Notes under the pieces: model-generated
The model's database searches: none
What the model saw: only the letters and a program-made list of their open reading frames with translations
Told to the model about the DNA's origin: nothing
Assembly: GCF_038002345.1 (NCBI RefSeq)
Contig: NZ_JBBOCJ010000001.1
Span: 5,766,001 to 5,830,000, forward strand
Origin: Paenibacillus sp. FSL M7-0420
GTDB taxonomy: Bacteria; Bacillota; Bacilli; Paenibacillales; Paenibacillaceae
Length of the DNA: 64,000 nucleotides
Direction of reading: 5' to 3'
In this document: positions 6,369 to 15,383 of the stretch, piece by piece
Position numbering within the stretch: the stretch's first letter is position 1
Layout: the number at the start of each line of letters is the position of its first letter
Made by a program: the position numbers and the translations under genes

Positions 6369-8213
6369 ATGTGCGGAATAACCGGATTTGTCCAGTGGCG
6401 CGGTGATCTTACCGGGCACTCGCAGCTGCTCGTCAGAATGACCGAAACGTTAGCCAACCGCGGACCGGATGCAGCCGGAACCTGGATTTCAGGGCCTATT
6501 GCCTTCGGACACCGCCGACTCAGCGTCATCGATCCCGAGAACGGTGCACAGCCGATGATTGCCCGCCATGAGGATAAGTTATACGCTATAGTATATAACG
6601 GCGAGCTATATAATGCCCCTGAGCTGAAAAAAGAGCTGAAGCAGCGCGGGCATCATTTTCTCACGGAATGCGATACCGAGGTTCTGCTGCATGCCTACAT
6701 CGAATGGGGGCCGGATTGCACAGAGAAGCTCAATGGCATCTTCGCCTTCGCCGTCTGGGACAGCTTGCGCGATCAGGTGTTCCTGGCCCGCGACCGTCTG
6801 GGCGTGAAGCCGCTGTTCTACAGCCAAGTGGAGGACGTCTTCGTCTTCGGGTCCGAGCCCAAGGCGCTGCTGCAGCATCCCCTGGTCCAGCCGAAGGTCG
6901 GGCCGGAGGGTCTGGCCGAGATATTCATCATCGGTCCGGCACGGACTCCGGGACAAGGGGTATACAAAGATATATTCGAGCTTCGCCCGGGTCATGCCAT
7001 GATTTACAGCCGCAGCGGAATCCGCAGCTATGCTTACTGGAAGCTGGAGAGCGTCCAGCATGCCGATAACGTGGATGAGACGGCAGCACGGGTGCGTGAA
7101 TTGCTTCAGGATACGCTGGAGCGCCAGCTGGTCTCCGATGTTCCGGTCTGTTCGCTGCTCTCCGGCGGACTCGATTCCAGCGCCCTGACTGCGCTTGCCG
7201 TGGATTATTACAAGCGGACCGGCCAGGGCCGGGTCGACACCTTCTCGGTCGATTATGTAGACAACGACAAGCATTTCAAAAGCCATTCCTTCCAGCCCGG
7301 AGCCGACGGTCCCTGGATTCAGCGGATGGTCGACGAGTTGGACACGAATCATCACTTTATCGCTTTTGACACACCGGAGCTGGTAGCGGCTCTCGATAAT
7401 GCCCTGTACTCCCGCGATTTGCCGGGGATGACCGACGTGGATTCCTCACTCTATTTGTTCTGCCAGGAGATCAAAAAGAAGGCCACAGTAGCCATCTCAG
7501 GCGAAGCAGCAGACGAAATCTTCGGCGGCTATCCCTGGTTCCACCGTGAAGAGATGTTATCTTCCGGCACCTTCCCCTGGTCAGTGGCCCCCAATATGCG
7601 TGCCGGATTATTATCGCCGGAAATCCGGGAGTGGATACGTCCGCTGGAATATTTAGGAGACCGGTACAGCGATGCGGTGGCTGAGGTGCCGAAGCTTGAC
7701 GGCGAGACCGGCAAACAGGCACAGATGCGGGTGATGTCCTATCTCAACATAACCCGCTTCATGCCGACCCTGCTGGACCGTAAGGACCGGATGAGCATGG
7801 GCGTGGGGCTGGAGGTACGCGTTCCGTATTGTGACCACCGGCTGGTGCAATATGTTTTTAACATTCCATGGGAGATTAAGATGGTAGGCAACCGGGAGAA
7901 AGGCATCCTGCGCAAGGCGCTGGAGGGCGTACTGCCGGACGATGTGCTCTACCGCAAAAAAAGCCCGTACCCCAAAACGCATAACCCTGCCTATCTGAAC
8001 AAGGTGCGCTCACAGGTACTAAGCATTCTGGACGATCCTTCCTCCCCCATTCTCCCGCTCCTTGATCCGGCCAAAATCCGTGAAATCGCCGCATCGCCAG
8101 AGTCCTCCACCAATCTGCCATGGTTCGGCCAGCTGATGTCCGGCCCGCAATTATTCGCTTATCTGGCCCAGGTCAACCTGTGGCTGAAGACATACAATGT
8201 GTCGATCGGCTGA
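6369..8213 (+). CDS. asnB: Asparagine synthase (glutamine-hydrolysing)
   Basis: The enzyme makes asparagine from aspartate, ATP and glutamine nitrogen. Cys2 in MCGITGF is the class II glutaminase nucleophile. RGPDAAG and YNGELYN mark the N-terminal Ntn domain (1-200), and SLLSGGLDSSAL (about residue 260) is the PP-loop of the synthetase domain. AISGEAADEIFGGY and LEVRVPYCDHRLVQ are typical of AsnB. The 614-residue length is normal. GAGAGGATGAATCAGAC precedes the ATG. The gene stands alone and ends at a strong terminator. Confidence 0.95.
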   Translation: MCGITGFVQWRGDLTGHSQLLVRMTETLANRGPDAAGTWISGPIAFGHRRLSVIDPENGAQPMIARHEDKLYAIVYNGELYNAPELKKELKQRGHHFLTECDTEVLLHAYIEWGPDCTEKLNGIFAFAVWDSLRDQVFLARDRLGVKPLFYSQVEDVFVFGSEPKALLQHPLVQPKVGPEGLAEIFIIGPARTPGQGVYKDIFELRPGHAMIYSRSGIRSYAYWKLESVQHADNVDETAARVRELLQDTLERQLVSDVPVCSLLSGGLDSSALTALAVDYYKRTGQGRVDTFSVDYVDNDKHFKSHSFQPGADGPWIQRMVDELDTNHHFIAFDTPELVAALDNALYSRDLPGMTDVDSSLYLFCQEIKKKATVAISGEAADEIFGGYPWFHREEMLSSGTFPWSVAPNMRAGLLSPEIREWIRPLEYLGDRYSDAVAEVPKLDGETGKQAQMRVMSYLNITRFMPTLLDRKDRMSMGVGLEVRVPYCDHRLVQYVFNIPWEIKMVGNREKGILRKALEGVLPDDVLYRKKSPYPKTHNPAYLNKVRSQVLSILDDPSSPILPLLDPAKIREIAASPESSTNLPWFGQLMSGPQLFAYLAQVNLWLKTYNVSIG

Positions 8214-8227
8214 TGCCGCGTCAAGCC

Positions 8228-8271
8228 AAAAACAGCGGCTCTCATCAAAGAGAGTCGCTGTTTTTATTTTT
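8228..8271 (+). terminator. Terminator of asnB
   Basis: AACAGCGGCTCTC-atcaaa-GAGAGTCGCTGTT is followed by TTTATTTTT. It can also serve the minus-strand methyltransferase that ends at 8288. Confidence 0.85.
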
Positions 8272-8287
8272 AGCAAGCCGGTCCGCC

Positions 8288-9037
8288 TCATTTCTCAGCG
8301 CAAATCATGAACATCGGTGTGGACCGGTACAAGACCTGCTGTCTCTCATCCAACACCTTACCGTTAAGCTTCTCTTCCGTATATACAGCGGAGAAGCCCA
8401 GCTCTGTGAGTACCCGTACATCCCACTCCGGCCGCCACTCTCTGGTCAGCGGTAAGGCCAGGCTCAGACGGTCAGTCTCTTCGATGTTCTTATGATGCGG
8501 AAGCTCACCATAGCCCCTGTCGATATAGGCCTGCTGATCCTCTGCGTGCTTCCGCGCCATCTCTTCATCCCATAGATGACGATTCCAGTTGGCATCGAAG
8601 ACCAGCAGCCGTCCCCCGGGCTTGAGTACTCTTCCCCACTCCTTGTAAGCTGACTGCGGATCGGTAAGACTCCAAGTGACATTGCGGCACACGATTAGAT
8701 CAAAGCTCTCTGCAGCAAAATCCAGCTTATGCGAGTCCATCTTGCGGAAAGTAACATTCACCCCTTCCCGGCTGGAGTGCAGACGCGCCTCTTCCAGCAT
8801 ATTGTCTGTACAATCAATGGCCGTAACCAAATGCCCGACACTTGAAAGAATGACTGAGAAGAAGCCGGGACCACAGCCAATATCCAGAACATGCAGGCTC
8901 TCCTTCTGCGGAGCATGATCAAGGATAAGCTTCAGCCAGGCCTCCCGCTGGAAACCGTTCAGTTCCTTCTGGATGCCTTCACTGTACAGCTCTGCTTCGC
9001 CTTCCCAATACTGTTCTACCTCTTGTTGTATACTCAT
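8288..9037 (-). CDS. Class I SAM-dependent methyltransferase, last gene of the zinc-type uptake operon
   Basis: The Rossmann SAM site VLDIGCGPGFFSVIL lies near residue 50, followed by the acidic loop VTAIDCTDNMLEEARL and the motif FDLIVCRNVTWSL. The C-terminal half includes LKPGGRLLVFDANWN, common in ubiquinone- and metabolite-methylating enzymes of this fold. I choose the ATG at 9037 because AAGGAG sits at a good distance; an ATG at 9043 is only three bases from it. The gene follows the binding-protein gene by 36 bp in the same direction and ends the operon, so it probably acts on the imported ligand or chelator. That role is inference; the sequence does not resemble nicotianamine synthase. 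Confidence 0.85.
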   Translation of the reverse strand: MSIQQEVEQYWEGEAELYSEGIQKELNGFQREAWLKLILDHAPQKESLHVLDIGCGPGFFSVILSSVGHLVTAIDCTDNMLEEARLHSSREGVNVTFRKMDSHKLDFAAESFDLIVCRNVTWSLTDPQSAYKEWGRVLKPGGRLLVFDANWNRHLWDEEMARKHAEDQQAYIDRGYGELPHHKNIEETDRLSLALPLTREWRPEWDVRVLTELGFSAVYTEEKLNGKVLDERQQVLYRSTPMFMICAEK

Positions 9038-9073
9038 TATCATTCGCTCCTTCTTGGCAAGTACTGTATCTTA

Positions 9074-10750
9074 TCATTTACTGTCTACATCCAGCTGGTT
9101 CCAAAAGACAGGGGTGAACGTGGTGTACCCCGGCTTAAATCCGGTCACTCTATGATTTACAGCCAATATGTCATCAGGGAAATACACAGCTGCAAACATT
9201 GCTTCCTTATACATGCTTAAAAATATGGAATCATAAGCACTCTGACGTTCCTGAAGATCCATGGCTCCGACTGCGGCATCAATCTGTGCTTCCAGCTCAG
9301 CATCAGACCATACCACAGCAGGGGCTTCAGCTGACCGGTGGAACAGGGACAACAGGAATGAATGAGGGTTATAGGCATCATCATAGGTCCGGTACAGGAT
9401 AAGATCGTAGGCTTTGCTTGTCCATAAAGCATCATAATAGGCATTCGGCTCCAGCACCTGAAGATTAACCGCAATCCCAATCTCCTTAAGCTCCGATTGA
9501 ATCAGCTCACTGATGGTCTTCCATTCAGGATATTCCGCCTGCTGAAGTACGAAATTGAATTCAAGCGGGTTTCCGTCCTTCTCGGCAATCCCATCTCCGT
9601 CCGCATCCTTATAGCCGGCAGCTGCCAGCAGTTGCTTCGCTTCCCCGGGATCGAAGCCGTACCATGTGTTATTGGACTCTGTGACATAGGGAACGGTCAA
9701 CGGGAATAGGCCCTTTGCCTCCTGTCCAATACCGTTCATGAGATCGTTCACAATGCTTTTTTTGTTCATTGCCAAATTAATTGCTTTGCGGACATTCAGG
9801 TCTTGCAGAGCAGATGTATTATAGTTAAAAATCATGAAATGCGAGCTTGTTCCTGGTGATTTTTGCAGAGTTAGTGAGGAATCTGCTTCGATCACGGGTA
9901 CACTTTCGACTGGGATTTTCCCCATTTGTCCCCCGGCAATATCTACATCCCCGCTTTGCAGCGCCAGTACTCTGGACTGTGGATCAGGAATGACCTTCAT
10001 AATAATTTTGGACAGCTTCGGCATGTCTCCCCAATAATTAGGATTGCTGACCAGTACGGCTTCCTGATCCGTCTTATAGCTCTCTGCCATCCAGGGACCG
10101 GTTCCAATCGCCCGGACGAATGTACCGTTAATATCACCTGCCGGCTCCACTGCGGTGGGGCTGATAATCCGTACAGGTCTTGCAAAGGATAGCTCGGTCA
10201 AAAAAGGATAATAGGCTTTGTTGAATGTCATAGTAATAGTATGCTTGTTTACGACCTCAAGAGATTCCATGGCGGTAGCTACATTCAGCGAATTGGCCGG
10301 ATCTTTAACCCAGCGTTCGAAGGAGAACTTGACTGCATCCGCATTAAATTCCGTACCGTCCGAGAATTTGACACCCCGACGAAGGTGGAAGGTATAGACC
10401 TTCCCATCCTCAGAGATGTCCCATGACTCCGCAAGCGAAGGCAGGATTTCCCCCTTCTCGCCGTACTCCACTAATCCGTCATATATCATCGCATGTACAT
10501 TCATCGAACCCTCATAGGCCCCGGCATCCAGCCGGTCAAGACCGGTATCAGCCGCTATGGCAACAGTAATCACCTTGTCCCCGGATTCAGAGGTTTGTAC
10601 TGTTCCATTGCCTGCAGCAGAATTGGAATGAGTTGATGAATTGCTTCTGTTATCCGAACTACTGCAACCTGACATTCCTATAATTAGCACAAGAAGCAGG
10701 ATGAATAGTGACGTTGTTAATACACTTTTTGACTTTGAGCTGGCTCTCAT
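9074..10750 (-). CDS. nikA: NikA/CntA-type substrate-binding lipoprotein (family 5)
   Basis: This is an extracytoplasmic ABC binding protein of the peptide/nickel class. The signal peptide ends in the lipobox MSGC (about residues 26-29), followed by a serine/asparagine linker. Segments close to NikA are AYYPFLTELSFARPVRIISP, GTGPWM, NPNYWGD and VIPDPQSR. Nickel binders of this family usually hold a metal-chelator complex, not the free ion. The ATG overlaps the end of the upstream ATPase gene by 4 bp (ATGA), showing translational coupling. The Zur-type box at the head of the operon suggests a zinc-chelate or other zinc-responsive ligand, so the name nikA refers to family only. Confidence 0.85.
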   Translation of the reverse strand: MRASSKSKSVLTTSLFILLLVLIIGMSGCSSSDNRSNSSTHSNSAAGNGTVQTSESGDKVITVAIAADTGLDRLDAGAYEGSMNVHAMIYDGLVEYGEKGEILPSLAESWDISEDGKVYTFHLRRGVKFSDGTEFNADAVKFSFERWVKDPANSLNVATAMESLEVVNKHTITMTFNKAYYPFLTELSFARPVRIISPTAVEPAGDINGTFVRAIGTGPWMAESYKTDQEAVLVSNPNYWGDMPKLSKIIMKVIPDPQSRVLALQSGDVDIAGGQMGKIPVESVPVIEADSSLTLQKSPGTSSHFMIFNYNTSALQDLNVRKAINLAMNKKSIVNDLMNGIGQEAKGLFPLTVPYVTESNNTWYGFDPGEAKQLLAAAGYKDADGDGIAEKDGNPLEFNFVLQQAEYPEWKTISELIQSELKEIGIAVNLQVLEPNAYYDALWTSKAYDLILYRTYDDAYNPHSFLLSLFHRSAEAPAVVWSDAELEAQIDAAVGAMDLQERQSAYDSIFLSMYKEAMFAAVYFPDDILAVNHRVTGFKPGYTTFTPVFWNQLDVDSK

Positions 10751-11574
10751 TCTCTGTACTCCTTTTCTCTATCTTTTCTCCTTAAGCGGGGGTCTTGCAC
10801 AGGTATCGAGGAGAGTAATTTTCTTGTATACGGGTGGTCTGCCTGCTGCATGATATGCGCACCTGATTGCTTCTCCACAATTCCCCCTTGATACATAACC
10901 GCCACACTGTCGCAAAAACGGTTTACTACCGACAAGTCATGTGTAATGAACACGTAGGATAATCCCAGCTCACGCTTCAACTCCTGCAACAGATCCATCA
11001 TCTGCTTGCGCAGGGTGACATCGAGACTGGAGAACGGTTCATCACAGATCATCAGCTCCGGGCGCAGTGCAATCGCTCTGGCAATTCCGACCCTTTGCTG
11101 CTGGCCGCCGCTGAGTTCATGCGGATAGCTATGAATGTGCTTCTGCTCAAGTCCAACAAGCTCAAGCGTGTCAGCTACCAGAATTCTCCGCGCGCCGGTT
11201 TTCCTCTCCCCGTAGTTCCGCAGAGGCTCTCCGATAATTTGCTCTACTGTGAACAGTGGATTAAAGGAAGCCAGACTGTTCTGGAACACCATCTGCATCC
11301 TGCTGCGGATCTTACGCATCTCGCTGAAGCTCCAGTCTGTATAATCCGCACTTCGGTACAGCACTCTTCCGGAGGAGGGTTTCTCCAGTCCCAGCAAGAG
11401 TCTGGCTAAGGTACTCTTCCCGCAGCCGCTTTCACCCACCAGTCCCAGGGTTTCTCCGCTCTCCAGACTGAAGGACAGATTCTTCACAGCATGCACACTC
11501 CTGATATCAGATGTGAACCACCCCCTTTTCATTCCATACTTCTTATTCAGGCTTACCGCCTCCAGCAGCTTCAT
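10747..11574 (-). CDS. nikE: Peptide/nickel-type ABC transporter ATP-binding protein (NikE-like)
   Basis: This is one of the two nucleotide-binding subunits that drive import. Walker A is GESGCGKSTLARL (near residue 50), the signature is LSGGQQQRVGIARA, Walker B is LMICDEPFSSLD, and the H-loop is ITHDLS. The C-terminal extension of oligopeptide/nickel ATPases is present (HPYTRKLLSSIPVQDPRLR). GGGGGAGGTGGTGATCC precedes the ATG. It lies 41 bp after the NikD-like gene and overlaps the binding-protein gene. Confidence 0.9.
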   Translation of the reverse strand: MKLLEAVSLNKKYGMKRGWFTSDIRSVHAVKNLSFSLESGETLGLVGESGCGKSTLARLLLGLEKPSSGRVLYRSADYTDWSFSEMRKIRSRMQMVFQNSLASFNPLFTVEQIIGEPLRNYGERKTGARRILVADTLELVGLEQKHIHSYPHELSGGQQQRVGIARAIALRPELMICDEPFSSLDVTLRKQMMDLLQELKRELGLSYVFITHDLSVVNRFCDSVAVMYQGGIVEKQSGAHIMQQADHPYTRKLLSSIPVQDPRLRRKDREKEYRE

Positions 11575-11615
11575 GGATCACCACCTCCCCCGTAGAACAT
11601 ATAATTCTATAGTTG

Positions 11616-12401
11616 TTATCTGCAATCCATTAAGTATCTAGTGTAGGAATGCATTGGACGTGCAAAGATGTCAAAGACATTGCCCGATTCCACAATCCTT
11701 CCGGATTTCATCACATATACATAATCCGCAAGCTCGGCGACAACACCGAGATCATGCGTTATTAATAGGATGCCCATATTATTCGCCCATCTGATCCGGT
11801 CCAGCTCCGTAAGAATCTGTGCTTGGATGGTTACATCCAGAGCCGTTGTAGGTTCATCTGCAATAAGTAAGCTTGCCCCGGAAGCCAGCGCGATAGCGAT
11901 CATGACCCGTTGGCACATCCCGCCGCTAATTTGAAAAGGATATTTATTGAATAGCTGCGCCGGATCATTAAGGCCCGCTTGCTGCATTTGCAGCATAGCC
12001 AGCTGCTTGGCTTCTTGTCCAGTGACTTGCCGGTGCATGGTAATCGTCTCCATGATCTGCCTTCCAACCGGAAGCACCGGATTCAGCGCGTTCATGGGAT
12101 CTTGAAAAATAACCGCCATTTCTGTTTCCCGGAGCTTCCTTAGCTGGCGGGTAGAGCACTCCCGGAGGTTGTGGCCGCGAAGCCAGATCTCTCCGCTGTC
12201 AATGCAGCCTGGAGGATCTACCAATCCGAGAATAGACATCGCCGTAACACTTTTCCCGCTGCCGCTCTCGCCAACCAGAGCAACAATCTGCCCGGACCTC
12301 ACTTCGAGACTGACATCCTCTACAGCCCTGACTTGCTGACTTCCGGTATGGAAGCTGGTCGATAAGTGACTAACCTTCAGCAGGGTGGATTCACTGTTCA
12401 T
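11616..12401 (-). CDS. nikD: Peptide/nickel-type ABC transporter ATP-binding protein (NikD-like)
   Basis: This is the partner ATPase. Walker A is [14 protein letters not shown], the Q-loop is [13 protein letters not shown], the signature region reads [14 protein letters not shown], Walker B is [12 protein letters not shown], and the switch histidine is in [14 protein letters not shown] in place of the common GQQQR is a NikD/DppD-like variation. The length of 261 residues is normal. The ATG follows the permease stop directly (TAAATG), with GGGAGGTGAGC somewhat far upstream, so translation is probably coupled. Confidence 0.9.
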   Translation of the reverse strand: MNSESTLLKVSHLSTSFHTGSQQVRAVEDVSLEVRSGQIVALVGESGSGKSVTAMSILGLVDPPGCIDSGEIWLRGHNLRECSTRQLRKLRETEMAVIFQDPMNALNPVLPVGRQIMETITMHRQVTGQEAKQLAMLQMQQAGLNDPAQLFNKYPFQISGGMCQRVMIAIALASGASLLIADEPTTALDVTIQAQILTELDRIRWANNMGILLITHDLGVVAELADYVYVMKSGRIVESGNVFDIFARPMHSYTRYLMDCR

Positions 12402-13241
12402 TTACCGGACGCTCACCTCCCGGGTATCGTAATCACGCGCTGAGCGGCGCAAGCCTTCCCCCAACAGATTGAAGCCCAGCACCGCCAGCAGGATGGCCAT
12501 TCCCGGGAAGAGCATGAGCCGCGGCTCAGTCTGAATATAGGCCCGGCTGTCGTTCAGCATCATCCCCCATTCCGGTGTAGGCGGCTGGGCTCCCAGACCA
12601 AGGAAGGACAAGCCCGCAATCGAGAGCATAATTGTACCTGTCTCCATAGAAGCCAGAACCAGAATGGGACGCGCCGCAACCGGCAGGATATGCGTGAGCA
12701 CAATTTGCAAATGGGAAGTACCCGACGCTGTGGCGGCTGCGATATAGCCGCCTTCCTTGATCTGAAGCACCAGGCTGCGGATCACTCTGGCATATCCCGT
12801 CCACCAGACGGCTGCAAAGGCGATTAACAGATTCTTCATACTGGCGCCCAACATGGCTGTAATTGCGAGCGATAGAATTAAGCTGGGAAAAGCAAGTAAG
12901 ATGTCGATGATCCGCATAATCAATTGATCAATCTTGCCGCCAGCGTAACCAGCCAGTAAACCAACGGGGATGCTGATGGCAAAAACTACAGTCAAAACGG
13001 CAAATGAATAGTAAAGCGTGGTTCTTGTCCCATAGATTAAACGGGATAGCATACAGCGCCCCAGATGATCCGTACCCAGCGGGTAGTCCCAGGAAGGCAT
13101 GCTCAGCTTATGCTCCATGTGAATCTGCAGCGGGTCAGAGGGGGAGAGCCAGGGGGCAAAGAGTCCCGCTCCAATGAACAAAAGGATAATCCCTGCCCCC
13201 AGCTTCGCTCCGTTATTCTTAAATAAGCTACTTCGAAACAT
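12402..13241 (-). CDS. nikC: Peptide/nickel-type ABC transporter permease (NikC/DppC-like)
   Basis: This is an integral membrane subunit with an N-terminal span (GIILLFIGAGLFAPWLSP) and five further spans of the BPD_transp_1 fold. MPSWDYPLGTDHLGRCMLSR is the typical DppC/NikC start segment. The EAA loop that contacts the ATPases is around AAATASGTSHLQIVLTHILP, and AGLSFLGLGAQPPTPEWG is diagnostic. AAGGAGTAAGGTATT precedes the ATG. It lies 23 bp after the NikB-like gene. Confidence 0.92.
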   Translation of the reverse strand: MFRSSLFKNNGAKLGAGIILLFIGAGLFAPWLSPSDPLQIHMEHKLSMPSWDYPLGTDHLGRCMLSRLIYGTRTTLYYSFAVLTVVFAISIPVGLLAGYAGGKIDQLIMRIIDILLAFPSLILSLAITAMLGASMKNLLIAFAAVWWTGYARVIRSLVLQIKEGGYIAAATASGTSHLQIVLTHILPVAARPILVLASMETGTIMLSIAGLSFLGLGAQPPTPEWGMMLNDSRAYIQTEPRLMLFPGMAILLAVLGFNLLGEGLRRSARDYDTREVSVR

Positions 13242-13264
13242 AATACCTTACTCCTTTTACAGCG

Positions 13265-14209
13265 TCACCGCAGCCTGATTCGCGGGTCCAGCATCAGATG
13301 CAGTGCATCTACTGCCAGGTTAATCAGAACAACGACGACAGCCATCCATAATACATAACCCTGAATGACAATATAGTCTTTTGCAAAAATCGCCTCAATC
13401 ACATACTTTCCGATCCCCGGCCAGGAAAATATAGTCTCTACGACCACAGAACCGCCGAGAAGCCCTGCTATGTTAACCCCAAGTAAGGTAAGACTCGGAA
13501 GAAGTGCATTACGAAGCGCATGTCTGGTGATGACTCTCCATTCCTGCAGCCCCTTTGCCCTCGCCGCCTTGATGTAGAGCGTACCCAGAACCTCCAGCAG
13601 ACTGGAACGAATCAAACGGATGTACACCCCCGCCATGCCGAACCCAAGTGTAAATGCAGGTAGAATGACACTGGAGACCCCATCCATTCCTGTTACAGGT
13701 AATAGCTTCAGCTTCACTGAACCATAATAAATCAGGAGCAGACCCAGCCAGTAGCCTGGCATGGATACGCTAAACAGAGCACATACTCTTCCCAGGCGGT
13801 CAAACCATTTCCCCGGATACAGTGCAGAGCCTACACCCATAGGCAGAGCTATAAGAATAGCAGCCAATAAGGAACAGCCGCTCAACAGCGCAGTAGCCGG
13901 GAAACGATTCATCAGCTCTGTGAATACCGGGCGATTGCTGCTGTAGGATATGCCCAAATCGAGGTGGAGCACACGGTACAACCAATGAACATACTGCATA
14001 TATACAGGTCCATCCAGACCCAGTGCATGTCTGGTCGCCTCAATGGCTTCATATGTAGGCTTAATACCGTCAGCACGCAGCATAATCTCTGCAGGATCAC
14101 CTGGGGTCAGGTGCATCAGCGCAAAGGTTATGACTGAGATGCCTAGCAGCACAGGAATGAGCTGCAATAAGCGTTGCAACAAAGTTCGTATAATGGCATT
14201 CAACTCCAC
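13265..14209 (-). CDS. nikB: Peptide/nickel-type ABC transporter permease (NikB/DppB-like), first gene of the operon
   Basis: This inner-membrane permease has six predicted spans. VLLGISVITFALMHLTPGDP is the classical DppB/NikB start, the EAA loop is around YIKAARAKGLQEWRVITRHA, and SWPGIGKYVIEAIFAKDY follows. It closely resembles NikB in layout. The start is uncertain: the GTG at 14209 gives full length but has no ribosome binding site. The predicted promoter puts +1 only about 16 bases upstream, and the Zur-type box (14218-14232) is nearly adjacent. The message may be almost leaderless or use a nearby rare start. Confidence 0.9.
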   Translation of the reverse strand: MELNAIIRTLLQRLLQLIPVLLGISVITFALMHLTPGDPAEIMLRADGIKPTYEAIEATRHALGLDGPVYMQYVHWLYRVLHLDLGISYSSNRPVFTELMNRFPATALLSGCSLLAAILIALPMGVGSALYPGKWFDRLGRVCALFSVSMPGYWLGLLLIYYGSVKLKLLPVTGMDGVSSVILPAFTLGFGMAGVYIRLIRSSLLEVLGTLYIKAARAKGLQEWRVITRHALRNALLPSLTLLGVNIAGLLGGSVVVETIFSWPGIGKYVIEAIFAKDYIVIQGYVLWMAVVVVLINLAVDALHLMLDPRIRLR

Positions 14210-14214
14210 TTATT

Positions 14215-14237
14215 TAATCGTAATAATTACGATTATA
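14215..14237 (-). promoter_or_regulatory. Zur-type operator overlapping the -10 of the nikBCDEA-methyltransferase operon
   Basis: TCGTAATAATTACGA (14218-14232) is a perfect inverted repeat equal to the Bacillus Zur consensus TCGTAATNATTACGA, with symmetric TAA/TTA flanks (14215-14235). Fur and PerR boxes differ in the CG positions. On the minus strand a consensus -10 TATAAT (14237-14232) overlaps the box, so a bound repressor would block RNA polymerase. No good -35 is seen. Confidence 0.82.
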
Positions 14238-14291
14238 ACATAAAAAATTTAAATGAATAGTCCTAAAAAAATGCCACACTGCCGCCAAATG

Positions 14292-14325
14292 AAAAAAAGC
14301 AGCCCCCTTGAGGAGGCCGCTCTTT
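14292..14325 (-). terminator. Terminator of the aldo/keto reductase gene
   Basis: On the minus strand GCGGCCTCCT-ca-AGGGGGCTGC is followed by TTTTTTTC. It separates the reductase gene from the Zur-controlled operon. Confidence 0.8.
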
Positions 14326-14357
14326 GCATCTACAGCTCATAATGCTCTAACTGTAGC

Positions 14358-15194
14358 TTAGAAATTGAAATTATCCGGGTCCGGGCCGAAGCGGTGGTTC
14401 TGGTTGAGATCCTCGATGGCTTTAACATCCTCATCGCTGAGTGTGAAGTCGAAGAAGCCGGCGTTCTCGATGATCCGCTCCTGATGGACCGACTTCGGAA
14501 TGGTAATGACACCCTGCTGGAGATCCCAGCGCAGAACAATCTGTGCTACCGTCTTGCCGTAACGCTCTGCCAATTCCTTCAGCAGCGGCAGGTCCAGATT
14601 ACCCTGCATGAGCGGACTCCAGGCTTCCAGCTGGATATCATGTTCCCGTGCATACTTCAGCAATTCACGCTGGGTCAGCAGCGGATGGAATTCCACCTGG
14701 TCCACCACCGGCACCACGCCGCTGTCCTCGATGATATCCTCCAGATGATGCGGCTGGAAGTTGCTCACCCCGATGGATTTGACCAGCCCTTCCTTTTGCA
14801 GATGGATCAGCGCTTTCCAGGTTTCTTTATATTTGCCGGCCACCGGCCAGTGGATCAGATACAAATCTACCTGCTCCAGACCCAGCTTCTTGCGGCTGAC
14901 TTCAAAGGCCTTCAGTGTCGATTCATATCCCTGATCCGGGTTGCGGACCTTGGTGGTAATAAACAGCTCTTCCCGGGGGACTCCGCATTCACGGATGGCC
15001 TGCCCCACACCCTCTTCATTGTTATAGCCGGCAGCCGTATCAATACTGCGATACCCCGTCTCCACCGCAGACTTCACCGCACGGATAACCTCCTCGCCAT
15101 CCTTGGTCTGCCATACGCCAAGACCCAGCCACGGCATAGTTACTCCATCGTTCAAGGTAGGCCCGCCTGTAAATGGTGCGTTCATTTCACTCAT
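14358..15194 (-). CDS. Aldo/keto reductase, YvgN (glyoxal reductase) type
   Basis: This is an NADPH-dependent carbonyl reductase with a TIM-barrel fold, 278 residues. The catalytic tetrad is visible: Asp in YRSIDTAAGY with Tyr in the same segment, Lys in LFITTKVRN, and His in YLIHWPV. The cofactor-binding end is QGVITIPKSVHQERIIENA. The sequence follows the B. subtilis YvgN pattern almost throughout (MPWLGLGVWQ, EAWSPLMQG). I place the start at 15194 because GGAGGGTATCCAT lies directly ahead; the open frame extends 23 codons further without a site. The substrates are probably glyoxal-type aldehydes. Confidence 0.9.
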   Translation of the reverse strand: MSEMNAPFTGGPTLNDGVTMPWLGLGVWQTKDGEEVIRAVKSAVETGYRSIDTAAGYNNEEGVGQAIRECGVPREELFITTKVRNPDQGYESTLKAFEVSRKKLGLEQVDLYLIHWPVAGKYKETWKALIHLQKEGLVKSIGVSNFQPHHLEDIIEDSGVVPVVDQVEFHPLLTQRELLKYAREHDIQLEAWSPLMQGNLDLPLLKELAERYGKTVAQIVLRWDLQQGVITIPKSVHQERIIENAGFFDFTLSDEDVKAIEDLNQNHRFGPDPDNFNF

Positions 15195-15336
15195 ATGGAT
15201 ACCCTCCAAGCCTAATTTGAATTCAACAAGCTTCCTTAACCGTATTACCGCTCTCATAATCATCCAATTGCGAAATCCGTTCCCGTTATAGCGAATAGGT
15301 TGCCAAATCGTGAAGATTGTATGCCTCTTATGTACA

Positions 15337-15374
15337 AAAATGGAGTACAGCCCCTTCCCGGCCGTACTCCATTA
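15337..15374 (-). terminator. Terminator of the cupin gene
   Basis: GGAGTAC-GGCC ... GGCT-GTACTCC forms a stable stem on the minus strand followed by ATTTTTG. It lies about 10 bp after the stop at 15384. Confidence 0.8.
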
Positions 15375-15383
15375 CAAACCTGC

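Noticed and set aside
9074..10750. Simple oligopeptide-binding protein (OppA/DppA)
   Set aside because: Segments around AYYPFLTEL, GTGPW and VIPDPQSR fit NikA/CntA better, and the operon carries a Zur-type box. A peptide role cannot be fully excluded.
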